A stretch of 64,000 nt of DNA, taken from Blasia pusilla (taxonomy: Eukaryota; Marchantiophyta; Marchantiopsida; Blasiales). The stretch spans positions 59,396,001 through 59,460,000 of the forward strand of contig CM114272.1 in assembly GCA_050084515.1 (NCBI GenBank), given 5' to 3'. Of the stretch, positions 1-11,136 are shown piece by piece. The notes below the pieces were generated by a model that was not told the DNA's origin, ran no database searches, and was given only the letters and a program-made list of their open reading frames with translations. Within the stretch, counting starts at the first letter, position 1. The number at the start of each line of letters is the position of its first letter. The translations under genes and the position numbers were made by a program.

Positions 1-515
1 ACATTGGCAGCGGTTCGCAGGAGGATCGCTCCGGAATCACTCACCACTGCGCTCTGCACACCGAGCCCGGAGGTGTTGCTGCTGAACGCTGGGGCCGACG
101 TCTCATTCGCCTGCAACGACAGCTCCAGATCGCCCGCACTGGAAAGCCCGAAATAGCACAGCTGCAGAGCATCGCTCGTCCTCTGCTTCTCTCTATCGCA
201 TGGCGCCCGCCATAGCAGAGTCTTGTTGCTCTCCACGAGCTGATCCACCAGCGCGAGCCAGCAGAACACCTCAGCGCCTTGCGGATCGCCCGCGGGCTCC
301 GACTGCACCGCTAGATAGAACCGATTACTCGGAGACGATAGCATCACGCTCTCCGCAAAACCGAATAGATCATATCGCACGCCCACGACAACATTCATCG
401 GCCAAACCGCGAGGCCCGGGGCTGTTAGTCGGGACCCGCACACTCCCAGCTTCTCCGACCCGACGAGAGCGAGAACCACCAGCACTACTGCTCCGGATCT
501 CTCCACACTCCCCAT
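1..515 (-). CDS. Bulb-type (mannose-binding) lectin domain protein, 5' end only
   Basis: An uninterrupted minus-strand frame of about 171 codons begins at the ATG at 515 and runs off the window edge. The first 25 residues are hydrophobic (AVVLVVLALVG core), fitting a signal peptide. The end of the visible part reads LELSLQANETSAPAFSSNTS and then GVQSAVVSDSGAILLRTAAN, the repeated beta-prism pattern of D-mannose-binding lectin domains (compare the family pattern of a VVWSSNTSG strand followed by DSGNLVL). In plants such domains open G-type lectin receptor kinases or secreted lectins; the kinase part, if any, lies outside the window. The frame is open upstream to a TGA at 618-620, so 515 is the first ATG. 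High GC and lack of stops set it apart from the transposon debris. What is seen: signal and lectin strands. Inferred: receptor-kinase membership. Confidence 0.62.
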   Translation of the reverse strand, partial: MGSVERSGAVVLVVLALVGSEKLGVCGSRLTAPGLAVWPMNVVVGVRYDLFGFAESVMLSSPSNRFYLAVQSEPAGDPQGAEVFCWLALVDQLVESNKTLLWRAPCDREKQRTSDALQLCYFGLSSAGDLELSLQANETSAPAFSSNTSGLGVQSAVVSDSGAILLRTAAN

Positions 516-591
516 TTCGATCTCCACCTCGATTCGACACACACCGACCACAGATGTACAGAAGACTCGACGATGATCGGAATGTCGAGAG

Positions 592-780
592 CTACTTACA
601 TCGGGCAGGGAGACGGTTCACCATGTCGGATCGGCTCCTGCGCTTGCGGAATTCGAATGGATCGTAGCCATTCTCCTGACGGCCCACGCGATGCAGAAAC
701 TCAAGGACGATGAAGCTGTGCGGCGCCTCGATGATGCCTTCAACTCTCGCAGATGGTTTCTCCAACTTCCTCCTCCCCAA
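592..780 (-). CDS. Possible short exon, product unknown
   Basis: A 62-codon minus-strand ORF beginning at 780. Its end overlaps a consensus splice donor (GTAAGT read on the minus strand at 594-599), so it could be a 5' exon ending at 600 rather than a complete protein. The peptide is charged and contains SFIVLEFLHRVGR, which superficially resembles helicase motif VI, but no other helicase motif is present. A join to the lectin ORF at 515 does not keep frame with any acceptor I can see. A short plus-strand ORF overlaps the same bases. Low confidence that it is translated. Confidence 0.22.
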   Translation of the reverse strand: MGRRKLEKPSARVEGIIEAPHSFIVLEFLHRVGRQENGYDPFEFRKRRSRSDMVNRLPARCK

Positions 781-1575
781 GCCGATCTGTCCGAGTCCTA
801 GGCCCTGACATCGAGTCCGTTCTTCAGATCCATACAGACTTTCTGCGATGTAGTGGATTGAAATCCGATTTCGTACGCGGGGAGGCGGAGGGGGGGGACG
901 AGAATACGAAAAAGTGGCGGTTTAGATATGAGCAAAGAGACGAAAGCTTCCGAGAGCGAGCATCAAAGAGAAGATCCCGATCTGGAAATGAAAAATGAAA
1001 AATGTGCCGATGAAAAATGCGACTTTGTCACATGAAATCACCATCTCATGTCCACGCAACCAATAGGCCCAAACATGTATGTCAGCGACTCCAGCGAGTC
1101 TTGGCCGGCCGGGCCGCCACCAGGAAGCTACGCGTTGGCGGCCAAGACTCGCACAGCTTTCTTAGACTTATCGAAACTGGGCTTTCCTTTTTCTTTCTTG
1201 TCAATTGTTGTTTGATTTCCTCTGTTTTTCTTTGAATTTTAGGTTGCCTTCGGTTCACGTTCATAGTTTTAAGAGTAAATTTATTTTCTATACCTTAAGA
1301 TCTTAACCCCATCTTTTGGTAGTAGAACGGTTAGCAACCTCGTATATATACAAAGAATAAGTTACATCCTTAATATAAAAAGGTTTTTTTTTTTATAAAA
1401 AATTCTAAAAATTCTAAAATGAAAGTTGAACAATCTAGAATTTGAAAATAAAGATTAAAGAAAAGTTGAAGTCACAAGGGCAATTGAGGATATATTTGGG
1501 GATGGTAAATGGTTATCTTAAATGGCATATCATTTATACTATCATAAGGTTGCACACAAACAAAGTGCGCGTTTG
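781..1575. other. No gene recognised
   Basis: GC-rich up to about 1150, then AT-rich. Only short ORFs without recognisable motifs. The first part may be the 5' flank or promoter of the leftmost gene. Confidence 0.4.
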
Positions 1576-1956
1576 TGGACATGTCCGTGCGGACTCGTGT
1601 ACTCACACCTGAGCTCGCCCATGAACTCATGTTGGGCGAGCCTGCATCCATTTTGTAGCCCATATGAAGCTCGCACTCGGCCCACCATAGGACCGCAAGG
1701 CAAGCTGAAGCCCATTGGCCGGGCTTAGCCGCACGCTTATGGGTTGTAGGGCATGATGGGCCCCTAAAATGTGGGATCAAGCCTGCGGCTAAGCCCTCCC
1801 AGTAGGGATCCAGCCCGCCCTGCGCTCCTAAAGTGGACCCTGCGCGGTCTTCATATGGGCTACAAAATGGGTGAGGGCTCGACCAGCCGTGGTCTACATT
1901 ACGGGCTCAAGGGCAGACGGCCGGGTAACCTAGCTACTAACCCGTTGGACATGTCC
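1576..1956. mobile_element. Fold-back (MITE-like) element, about 380 bp
   Basis: The two halves are inverted relatives of each other. TGGACATGTCC occurs at 1576-1586 and again at 1946-1956, and the block around 1644-1668 (ATTTTGTAGCCCATATGAAG) returns reverse-complemented at 1850-1874. GGGCTTAGCCGCA-type sequence lies on both sides of the centre near 1765. GC content is well above the surroundings. No transposase; presumably mobilised in trans. I could not define a target-site duplication. Confidence 0.6.
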
Positions 1957-2500
1957 ATTCCATAAAAGGACTTCTCTATTTTCCGTGCAAGCTTTATTGT
2001 TATTTGAGAGTGCCTTCATAATTTGTAAACACCTATCTGCTTGGCACGCGGTAATTGGACAACAAGAAAATATCTCTCATATTATGGGCAATAGGAAAAA
2101 GAATTTGAATTTTTGTGTGGCATGATCAGCCCCTTTACTCCTGTGCATGGCTAGGGTTGTACTCTAGTATTATCTAAAGAAGAAGATAAGTGCAACTCAA
2201 AGGTAGCTTACAAGTATCTAAACTCCTTAGAACGCTTCCATAAATGTTTAGCTTCTATTTAAATATCATCACACTCACTTCTCTCATATGGACCTACCAT
2301 GCTAGCTTATGATTAGAACCTAGAACATTCCTTACCCTTTTTTTAACCACATTCTGAATAGTAAAATTTTCTTAAAGTTTGTGGGTATTTTGTACTTACA
2401 CATTGCATTATAACTATATTAGCTGGTATAAGAAAATTAGTATACCTCATATTCAAAGAAGGATTGCAACAAATCATGGGCCATAAGTCCTTATCTTTCC
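1957..2500. other. AT-rich DNA, no gene recognised
   Basis: No ORF with recognisable motif and no obvious repeat. Confidence 0.4.
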
Positions 2501-2513
2501 ATTCTGTAAAGGC

Positions 2514-4200
2514 CTAGATCTTAAAAACAAATAACTTATTCTTGATGGTTTCACCATCTAACAATGACTTCTTAAACTTTCCATTTGAAGGCATTTCTTC
2601 TCCATAAAAAATAGACAAGCTTTCCATCTCTTTAACATCCCAAGCTTTCAAACTATCCATATGGGATGGCATATGAAGGGCGTTCAGAATCTTCATTGCT
2701 CCAACCAAACCATGTTCCTCAAATCTCTCTCGCAATGCTACCCACATTACCTCAACAAAATTCCTCTGCAAGATGATTGCATGCTCTAGATCAATTCCTT
2801 ACAAGATATCTCTCTCTCCATTTGGATAGACTAGAAGAAACACCCTCTAATTATAGATTCTAGATGCTTCAAATATCCATTTCTTGGCCTATAATTGGAA
2901 TCAAATAGAAACCATTATAGTTGGATACTAGTTGCCAATCGGCATTCATGTCGACACTCTCATGAATGTAATTCTTCTTAAACTATACAATCTTAGTGCT
3001 AAAAATGGAAGCCAAAATATCAATATCTAAAATATTTTGCCGAATGTGGCCAAAGAATGAAGAATGTGAGACAAAAAGACAATAAATCATTTTGAATGAT
3101 CTCAACTTCTGAAATAAAGAAGCTGGCACTCCATCATCATCCTTGTGATCAACCCTTTGGAAGTAAACTAAGATAAAATGCAAACTATCGCACAATATTT
3201 TTATTGCTTGCCACCTACTAAGCTACCTAATTTTATGGTATCGTTTTATACACTTTTGAGATTCATTCAACTCTACAGGAATTGACGTCAATGTAGACTT
3301 TTGTTTAGAGCTCCTCTTAAAATAAAGAGCAAGTGAATTCAGAATATGATCCACCTCATTACTCATTTCCTTACACATAGGACTTTTAGAGAACAAGTAA
3401 ATTTTCATGAAATCTTCCTTCTTTTCCTTCAATTAAATGAGGAAAAGATTTGAAAGTTGCAGCAAGGGCAGCTAGATTAGTTCTATGTGCCACACAATAT
3501 ACACTAGTCAAAAAGGGATTCACATTCCTCTGCAATCTAGTAGAAACCTCATTTCGTCACCCAATCATCATATTGGCTCCATAAGAGCCAAAACCTACCA
3601 AACGATCAAAATCCAAGTCCCATTCTCAACCCGAATCAATCCAAGAAAGGATGTGACTATGTGCCCTCCTCTATGTCAATAGCAAAGGCTACGAGAGGAC
3701 ATGTTATGGAGATATCAATACTCTCATCTACTATAAGTCCACAATAAAGCTAAGTCTTTCTCTATTTAAGACTCTTTTCTTTACAACCTGACTTATGCAC
3801 GGTATCATCGATGCACAAGCTTTGTCCACTTGACACGTGGTCTTAGTTATGCTCGTAGAAACAACCTTGAGTAGCTCACAAAGACTAGCGAAACATGAGA
3901 ATGCTATATTCTACTTAGCAACAAAGAAAGTAGCTTGAAGGAGGGTTAACACGGCTTCATCACATGCACTACCAAATGAGGCTATGACTTTACCTAGTCT
4001 TTTCTTCCCACAGTAATAACCTTAGGCTAATCTAGTATGTTCCATGAATTTCCCATCATCTGTGAAAGCTGAATTTTTCAGATTTTAGGACTCCATGACT
4101 TGTGAAGGCTGATCTTCCCTAACTATCTCAACATATTCTACCAAAAAACTTATCTAGTATGGGCATCAAATTATATCCATTCAAAGGTAGAATACCATAC
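2514..4200 (-). pseudogene. hAT-family transposase-like protein (DUF4371/ZNF862-like), broken
   Basis: Minus-strand reading frames line up as one decayed protein. Near 4030 it reads FTDDGKFMEHTRLA; around 3900 SFGSACDEAVLTLLQATFF; around 3330 DHILNSLALYFKRSSKQKS; around 3235 ELNESQKCIKRYHKIR followed by a stop and then LSRWQAIKILCDSLHFILVYF. This succession (serine/arginine-rich segment after a divided hAT catalytic region, then the RWLSRW-type segment, with a stop in place of Trp) is typical of plant hAT relatives with DUF4371. At 2771-2514 the frame continues with a C-terminal part ending near 2514. There are many stops and at least two frame changes, so it cannot encode a working protein. 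Family assignment from motif memory, moderate confidence. Confidence 0.5.
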
Positions 4201-4927
4201 ATCTCTCCAAAGCTTTCTATTTTCTTCAATCTTAGATTGAAGAGGTTCAAGTGAATTCATGTCATCAGTTTTGGAATCATCTATATCTTCTATAAGCTTG
4301 TTTGCTCATTCCAATTTTCTATTAAACCCTAATTTGAAAGATCATAGAGTATAAAAGCACGCTATCTTACGCATTGATATTAAGAGACAATGATAATGCA
4401 ACTCAATGAAAGGGAGCAGAGGTTCTGAGGAGACTCAATGTAATAAACCTACAAGGCATAAGAGTAAGTGTAGTAAGGTTCTAACTATGATGTCTCAACA
4501 AAAATACCCTCAAGCTTGCAAGGGAGAAATAAGTAATGAGCATACAAAGGAGGGCGAGCTCCGCCGATTTCTTGTTAAATTTGAAAGACTAACAAGACTT
4601 TGCTTGCTAGCTCGCAATGAGAGAGATTTCACACTTCAAGCCTTCTTTCTGAGCCTTGTATCTAAGACACACAAAGAGAGAGACAACTCATTGATGCGCA
4701 ATAAGAGAGAGTGAAGAACTCGGGAAAAACTTCAGCTTCTTACACTACTCCGCATTATTAGATGAACACGATGTCATGCGCATACACATCGTTGTCACCG
4801 AATGCACATACAAAAAAAAAGATCCCATGCTAGGTCATGGAATCCATGCAATAAGACGAGAAGATCAAAAATATCTCCAATATAAATCAAGTGGATCTCT
4901 CCATCACAAGGTCTCGCAAATGTGCAC

Positions 4928-4929
<2 letters not shown>
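4201..4929. other. No gene recognised
   Basis: Short ORFs only; the plus-strand ORF at 4406-4714 shows no motif I know. Confidence 0.35.

Positions 4930-5006
<77 letters not shown>
4930..5006. repeat. (CT)n microsatellite
   Basis: About 38 uninterrupted CT units. The same dinucleotide occurs twice more near 54.3 and 54.9 kb. Serine/leucine runs in ORFs here are artefacts of the repeat. Confidence 0.97.
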
Positions 5007-5008
<2 letters not shown>

Positions 5009-8000
5009 GTCAAACCTAACCCACTCTCCAAATGAGAGGCTTGGTTTTTACAAACACAGCAAGGAGTACCATAGCTCCGTCGCCTCATGCCAAGAGGTTC
5101 AACAAAGAGAGACTGAGCTCTCAAGCTCTCTCTCTCTCTTGGAGGTGGAGGTATAGCCCCTTCCCTCTCCCAAGCTCTCTCCATGATAATCTATGCTTGC
5201 ATATCAATCTCCTTGGCTCTTGACCTGCTATAGTGGGTCAAGGGCCACTTTCCAAAGTGGAAAGTCAACCATACTCAATATGGAAACTTACCCAAAATAG
5301 TAAGTGTCTCTATATGGCTCCAAATAAGCCTTAACGAAGGGGAAACATGCTCTCTCAGATTACCCGTAGCCTCAGCACGGCATCCTCAACCTCTTCAAGT
5401 TGTCCATCACTACCTAAAAAGGCTCTCTACTAGATCTCGTCGATCTATCCTAAAATACGTGAAAACAAAAAGAGACAAATTGGCCCCATGGTTTCACAAA
5501 CACACAACAAGAGAGAGTCTAAGAGAGATCGATGCCCACATTGACCCCGCATACCCCTTGCAAGACAGAGTTTATAAATAGCTTCCAAAGCTCAAAGAGT
5601 CCGAATTGAAAATGCATTGTTACCTAGGAAGACACCAAGGTAACGAAGATTATGAAAGAAAGGAAAAGCAGTTGAATCCTGATTCGATAACCGAAGTTAG
5701 GCTCCCTTGTTGCTTGAGGGGGACTACTCCCGAATCAAGGGCCTCAACCTTGAGCAAGCCCTATGTGGGGTTAGCGGCTAACCATCCTATGTAGCCCCCA
5801 TGTCCTTACCCCACCCTAAACAAGACCTCGTTCCCCTCGATGATCCAGATTGGGCTTCATGGGACCTATCAAGCCCTACACCAACCTAATGGTCCCACCT
5901 CCTCCCTGAATTTAGAAAAGATCCTCCTCCTACAGATAGTTTCTTGCCATCCGTCAATTTCCCTATCAAAAATTTACCTCGAAGCTGTACACTCGAGATG
6001 GCTTTTATCCTGGTATTTCTAATATGGTCCGCTACTAGTCTAGGTACTTTTTGTCTCGGCTGCTATCCCGACATTACGTAGCCAGGTCCACCTATTAGTC
6101 TCTTGGAATGCCGGTTTTATCCAAACCTTGATTAGAAGGTGCTTCGGGAAAGCACGTGCACTAAGTTGTTGGTTTTTTTAATCCCCTTTTATTATTATTG
6201 CTTCTAGAAGTAAGGTTAAATTTAACCCCACATTGTTGTCTTAGGTTTATGAATGGGAAGAACATCCACCTAGAAACCTTGCGTAAATGTCATTTAAGGA
6301 TAAGCCTCTTTGTTGGACTTCATGTAAAAAAATTTTTGTCATTAGTTACGCTACAAAAATTTGTTCGTTGGGATCTAGAAAAATTTGCTCTTGATCATGC
6401 TATTCTTTCCTTGGTTCCTTCGTATGTTCTAGTTGTTGAGACTATATTGTTCCAGCGTACCTTATAGTGATTTCATTTCTCTTGGCTCTCTTAGTTGGGC
6501 TTCAAATTGCTATCTTGGATCCAACATTTATCGTTTGTAAGCTACCCCATTGCGATTTCATTTTTTTGGCTCTCTTGTTCATGCTTCAAATTACCACATT
6601 GCATGCAACATTTATTATCAATCATTTCAAGGTATCTTGCTCTTGTTCCTATTCATGCTTGGGCCCTAGTGGTCCCCTTAAGACCTTTGCTCTTGTGGCA
6701 CTTATGAAGATTTAGATTGTTGATCGTCCATTGCGTATACTTATGCACATCTTTTTAGCGCCACTTGTTTGCTGGTTCCCACACTAGTTAAGTAAGGTTT
6801 TAGAAGAAAAGAGAAAATTACGACCAAGTGCATCAAAAAGCATCTCCTTGTTCTGCGCTAGAAAGTAAGGAGGAAGGTGGAACTATTATATCAATAGCCT
6901 ACACTAATTTTTGGCATGTTTTCTAGTTTGAGTAGCATTATAATGCAGAAGCATGTTCTATTTGTTTTGAATTCTTGAGAGTTCTTGGATTTGCCTACCT
7001 TCTAGAGAATTTTTGGGAAAGCTATGTGAGAGACACCAAATATTGTTCAGATCTTGCTTCGACTATTTTTCTTCACTCACAAATACCTTAAAAGATCCCA
7101 AATATTAGGCAAAGAGGTTTGAGCTCACTTTGTGCTTAGAAAATCTTGGTGGTTTATTTCTTTCCCATTCTTGGTTTTTATTTTTGCTAAAATTTTTGTC
7201 TTACCTTTGTATCCTAGATTGAGATCTACCACGGCAACTACTAGGTAGCACTCATTCCTTTTCTTGAATGTTTCATTGAACATCAACATTCTTAATTACG
7301 TTTTGTTGACTTGGCTTTGAATTCATGCGTCTTCAAACCTGAAAAGATTCCCTATATTGATCCTATTTCAATGGGATGGAACTATTTAAACCCTTCAATA
7401 AAACATCATAATCTAATATCATATTAATTCATTTTGCTACTTATGTAAGGGCTCATATGAAAATATAAAACGTGATTACTATTGACTAGTGATTTTATTT
7501 GTTAAAATATGCCCTTAAATGTCAGACAATAGGGTCATTCTATATTGATACAAAAACGGCCAAACGCATAGCGTTGGTGGCATAGATAAGATTAAGTTGA
7601 AAGTAATCTCTAGTGTTACAGTAGCGTTAAATAGATCCGTGTCATTGACAAAAATTGCATAACTTCAATCCACATACCAATAATCAATTGCTCATGAGCA
7701 GAACATTACATTGATGGTAGCCCTTAAAATAGGATAAGGTCATTGTATACGAATACATCAATTCCTTGTATTCACCGTATGGTTCTTTACTCAAACAGAC
7801 CTAAGGTTCTTGAGGATTCTACTTTTATCGAATACTAGTCTAACTATGAACTATTGAAAAGTTATCCAAACTTGCTTTAGATAACTTAGGAAATGTTTTA
7901 TGTAGGACCAATCAGGTAATAAGGCTTAGAGAGTTCCATCCTCTCCAATAATGGAACAAATTCTTTCACATAACGATATGAGAGCACTCTTGCATCATGT

Positions 8001-8312
8001 AATCAACACATATGGACATATTTATATGAATGCAAGTATAGGAAAATTATCAATTCAATAGTGTTGATAATATTTATGAGCTAGTTAAATCTCATGCAAT
8101 TAAAAATCCATGGGACCGGGTTTATGTAGCAAAATTCTTGCAAAATTGACTTATATATTGCAACTTGAGTTAGACTTAAATTTTATTGAAATGATAAAAA
8201 CCTCATCTACAACACTTGAAAATTCATGTTAAACATATGATCATGATACATTGAGCTTCATATACAAGCTCTCTATCATGAATAAAAAGAGCCTTTTCAC
8301 ATACTCAAAGAT
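5007..8312. other. Long stretch without an identifiable gene
   Basis: AT-rich, with many short ORFs (for example 6198-6467 and 6467-6715) showing no conserved motif. Within 6477-6640 a phrase of about 65 bp (ATTTCATTT...TTGGCTCTCTT...CTTCAAATT...) recurs loosely, a degenerate local duplication. I see no transposase, reverse transcriptase or RNA gene. Confidence 0.4.
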
Positions 8313-9556
8313 TTGAAATTTGGCTCAATACTTCTAAAGGTCCCCTTGGTTGTAATAAGACTTATTTCATTGCACTCATGCATGATTTTCGGAAACCACT
8401 TGTATGTCTCCACTACTAATGGCCATAAGAAGTATTGTCGTTGTGAGCACTTAGTTGTGAGACTTCATAGTAAAGCCACTATAATACATTCAACATTTGC
8501 AATAACTATGAGGTATGATCTACCATATATGCATGGTGCCTCTAACAAGTTTCTAAAATTGAAGGCCTCTCAAGTGATAGTAATAGATTAGTGTTCTATG
8601 CTTACACTTGGACTACTCCATATTGTAGCCATGCACTTAAACAAATTTTCTCCCCACAATTACATAAATCCATTTGCTAGCAAGAAAGTATTCCTAGAAG
8701 GAGATATATGTCAACTACCTCCAATATGTAACCACAAATGTTCTAATTTTTGTACAGATTTTCCTAAAAGTTTGTTGACATTCTTTCAAGATTTTCTTAC
8801 TTCTGAGTTGACTACTCCAATGAGGCTCTTTGAAGATCTAGCCTATCTTTATTTCCTCAAATCGATTAGATTTGGGATACCAACTTAGTTGTAGGATAGA
8901 CGAGTGTGTCTCTAGTTTTCTAATTAAATTTTTGGCTAAAAAGGTTCCAATATCTTGATTACGTGTAGCAAAAAATTAAGAGAACTAGGCAATCAATTTT
9001 GTTTACTCGGACACAAAAATAGTATGCACCCATTTTGAAGATGTAGCTATTTTCAATGTCTTAGCCCTAAGAAGACTCTTGGTGATGCATCTATAGTAAA
9101 GATAGGTGTGAAATCAAATGCTTTTAGCTCGCAATACCTGAATTCATATCTTGGCTCCAAGATGACATCTTCCATTGGTTACCTTTTTTGCTTTTCATTG
9201 TACTATTATGCTTACTTCAAATATCATTGTGAAAGTACAAGTTACAAATGGATCTTTAACAAAAGTTAAATAATTCATTTATGAGGATGAAGATCCAGTA
9301 AGTATTATGATTCACATTCTATCTAGCAATTAGTCTATTATCCTAACTAGGTTGAAGTTTGCAACTCTGTTGTATGACTAAAATTAGAATTATACTTAAA
9401 AACACTTGTCCACTTGTTCTTGATTATGCTATGACCGCTCATAAAAGTCGAGGATCCACTATTTTTGGATGTTCTCTTTTGGTGATTTGGTCACTTTTTT
9501 ATGAAGTTTTACAATTTTTTTTCAATTTTTGTTTGAGAGCATTGACTCTCATCTAG
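8313..9556 (+). pseudogene. Pif1-type DNA helicase remnant
   Basis: Pif1/RecD superfamily 1 helicases are recognised by a Walker B DE motif, a GDxxQLPP motif and a terminal AxTxHKSQG motif. Here VIVID, a TAG stop, then CSMLTL (8570-8610) fits VIVDExSM; KKVFLEGDICQLPPI at about 8680-8722 fits motif III; and DYAMTAHKSRGSTI at about 9422-9463 fits the last motif. The segments are in order over about 1.2 kb but separated by stops and by non-matching DNA; the Walker A end is not seen. The motif wording differs from the Helitron helicase elsewhere in this window, so it seems to be a separate lineage. Origin (host gene, virus-like or another transposon) is open. Confidence 0.5.
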
Positions 9557-9901
9557 AGAAGCCCTACCCTATCTCTACAATCAAATCTTTTTCAGTCCAT
9601 GTTAAGAGAATACAGAGGATATAGCTATCGGCAATAGCTATTACTTTTAGTTCTATAGGAGGGTTCTTATTTGACAACATGACGTCTACAATGATCTATG
9701 ATGAACACCTATGATACTTTAAGGCACTTTGCATAAAAATTATGGAGCCATTTTGCAATTCATGTTATTTTGAACTTCATTTTCCTACCAACATTTATTT
9801 TGTTGTAATGTATTACATATTTCCTTAAGCCTTACATGAGATCCAATACTTCATTGTAGCAGATCTACACATGAGATCTTTGACCTTTGAAGAATTTTAT
9901 T

Positions 9902-10544
9902 TCATCCAAGGATTTTGTTATACACTACATTTTGTACATAATCAACTTTTACATTTGAATGTTTGTTACTTCCAATGGTAATGTGGATGGAACTTCTCTT
10001 CCCTACTCTAGATAATGCTACATAAAATTGACCACAGGAAAATACAGGATTAGGCAAGTAAATTCCAACCTTATGCAAAATTTGACCTTGAGACTTATTA
10101 ATAGTCATAGCAAAAGTCGGGCGAATAGGGAATTGAAACCTACGTAAATCAAATGGCAAACCGGAGTCAGATGCAATCAATGGGATACGTGGAATAAAAA
10201 CTCGATCTCCAATATTCTTCCCTATAATGATTTCAGCATCTATGCAATGTTGCATCAATCCACGAATCACAAATCTAGTCCCATTTGCTTGTCCATATGA
10301 TCCATTCATGTTTCGTAAGAGCATGGTCGGTGCACCAATCTTCAAAGACATACAAAATGGAGGGAGTCCAGAAGACATTCATGGTTCAAAAATTCAATTG
10401 GATAGACATGACTCATCCCCTCATTTGGAATAGAATCATTGCTCAGGAAAATATGCTCCTATACATAATATGTAGTGTATCAGTGAGAAGAAGTAATATT
10501 ATTATCCAAACTTTCCCAAAAAGATGTTCCAATAAGAGAAAATC

Positions 10545-10604
<60 letters not shown>

Positions 10605-10804
10605 AAAAGGATCACCTGTCCAACAAATCGAGACATGATATCTCCATTTATTTCGTCAGCATCCCTGTTTCTCGATGTCAAAATAACCGTATCTCTCAAG
10701 AAATCAATGTCATGGAATCGGCTAGAATCAATAAGATCGCATATCTTGTTACTCTTAGTGACAATTTCAGATGGTAAATGTATAAAGTCTTCTCCCAAAT
10801 AAGG
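9902..10804 (-). pseudogene. Helitron helicase, C-terminal part
   Basis: Minus-strand exons of a Pif1-like helicase. The first exon (10804-10608) reads GEDFIHLPSEIV and DTVILTSRNRDADEINGDIM, the conserved helicase domain 2 sequence of Helitrons, and ends at a GTGATC donor. The last (about 10440-9902) contains IEFLN, then after a one-base frameshift SSGLPPFCMSLKIGAPTMLL, NGTRFVIRGL, and FAMTINKSQGQILHKVGIYL, the final helicase motif, ending FYVALSRVGKRSSIHI and a stop near 9902. The (TA)n tract lies in the intron between. The rest of the protein lies at 20.5-20.9 and 31-35 kb. Broken by frameshift and by insertions. Confidence 0.72.
10546..10602. repeat. (TA)n microsatellite in a Helitron intron
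   Basis: About 28 TA units just downstream (minus strand) of the GTGATC donor. YIYIYI runs in ORFs here are artefacts. Confidence 0.95.
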
Positions 10805-10813
10805 GTGCAATGG
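10805..10813. repeat. Target-site duplication, left copy (GTGCAATGG)
   Basis: Matches GTGCAAAGG at 20499-20507 in 8 of 9 positions. Both copies are helicase coding sequence (minus strand, Leu-His), so the duplication is explained by the insertion of element I. Nine bp is the usual size for Mutator-like elements. Confidence 0.8.
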
Positions 10814-11136
10814 GAGTCATGGTAAGAGGAGAGGAAGAGAGGAGAGAGGAAACTACTTTGAACCCAAAGAGGTTTTTTTTTTTAAGAGAGTTTCATGTGA
10901 TTTGAAGAGAGTTTCCGTTGGGTTGAAGAGAGGAAGATTTTTTTTGTGAATATTTTTGCACTTTTTTTCTCTTTTCTTTGTCGTCCCACAGATTATTTTT
11001 TCCTCTTCCCCATTTTGGCAACCCGTCTGAATCCGACGCCTTGGAAGTTGCACAATAAAAAAAAAAACTGAAAAATCATTGGAATCAATAATGCGAAACA
11101 AATCACTATTTCCATTCAAGGTCCGGAACAAATCTA

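Noticed and set aside
200-667. 155-codon plus-strand ORF, Arg/Pro/Ser-rich
   Set aside because: It is the shadow of the minus-strand lectin frame, which has the signal peptide and recognisable domain.
592-780. DEAD-box helicase exon because of HRVGR
   Set aside because: Only one short motif matches and no neighbouring helicase motif is present.
6070-6160. LINE endonuclease start (LLVSWNAGF phrase)
   Set aside because: A single short phrase, no reverse transcriptase or further endonuclease motif nearby.
9615-9645. Helitron 3' terminal hairpin (ATAGCTAT...ATAGCTAT)
   Set aside because: No CTRR end follows at the expected distance on the minus strand.
10502-10810. Protein with a long Tyr-Ile run
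   Set aside because: The run is the (TA)n intron tract; only the part before the GTGATC donor is helicase.
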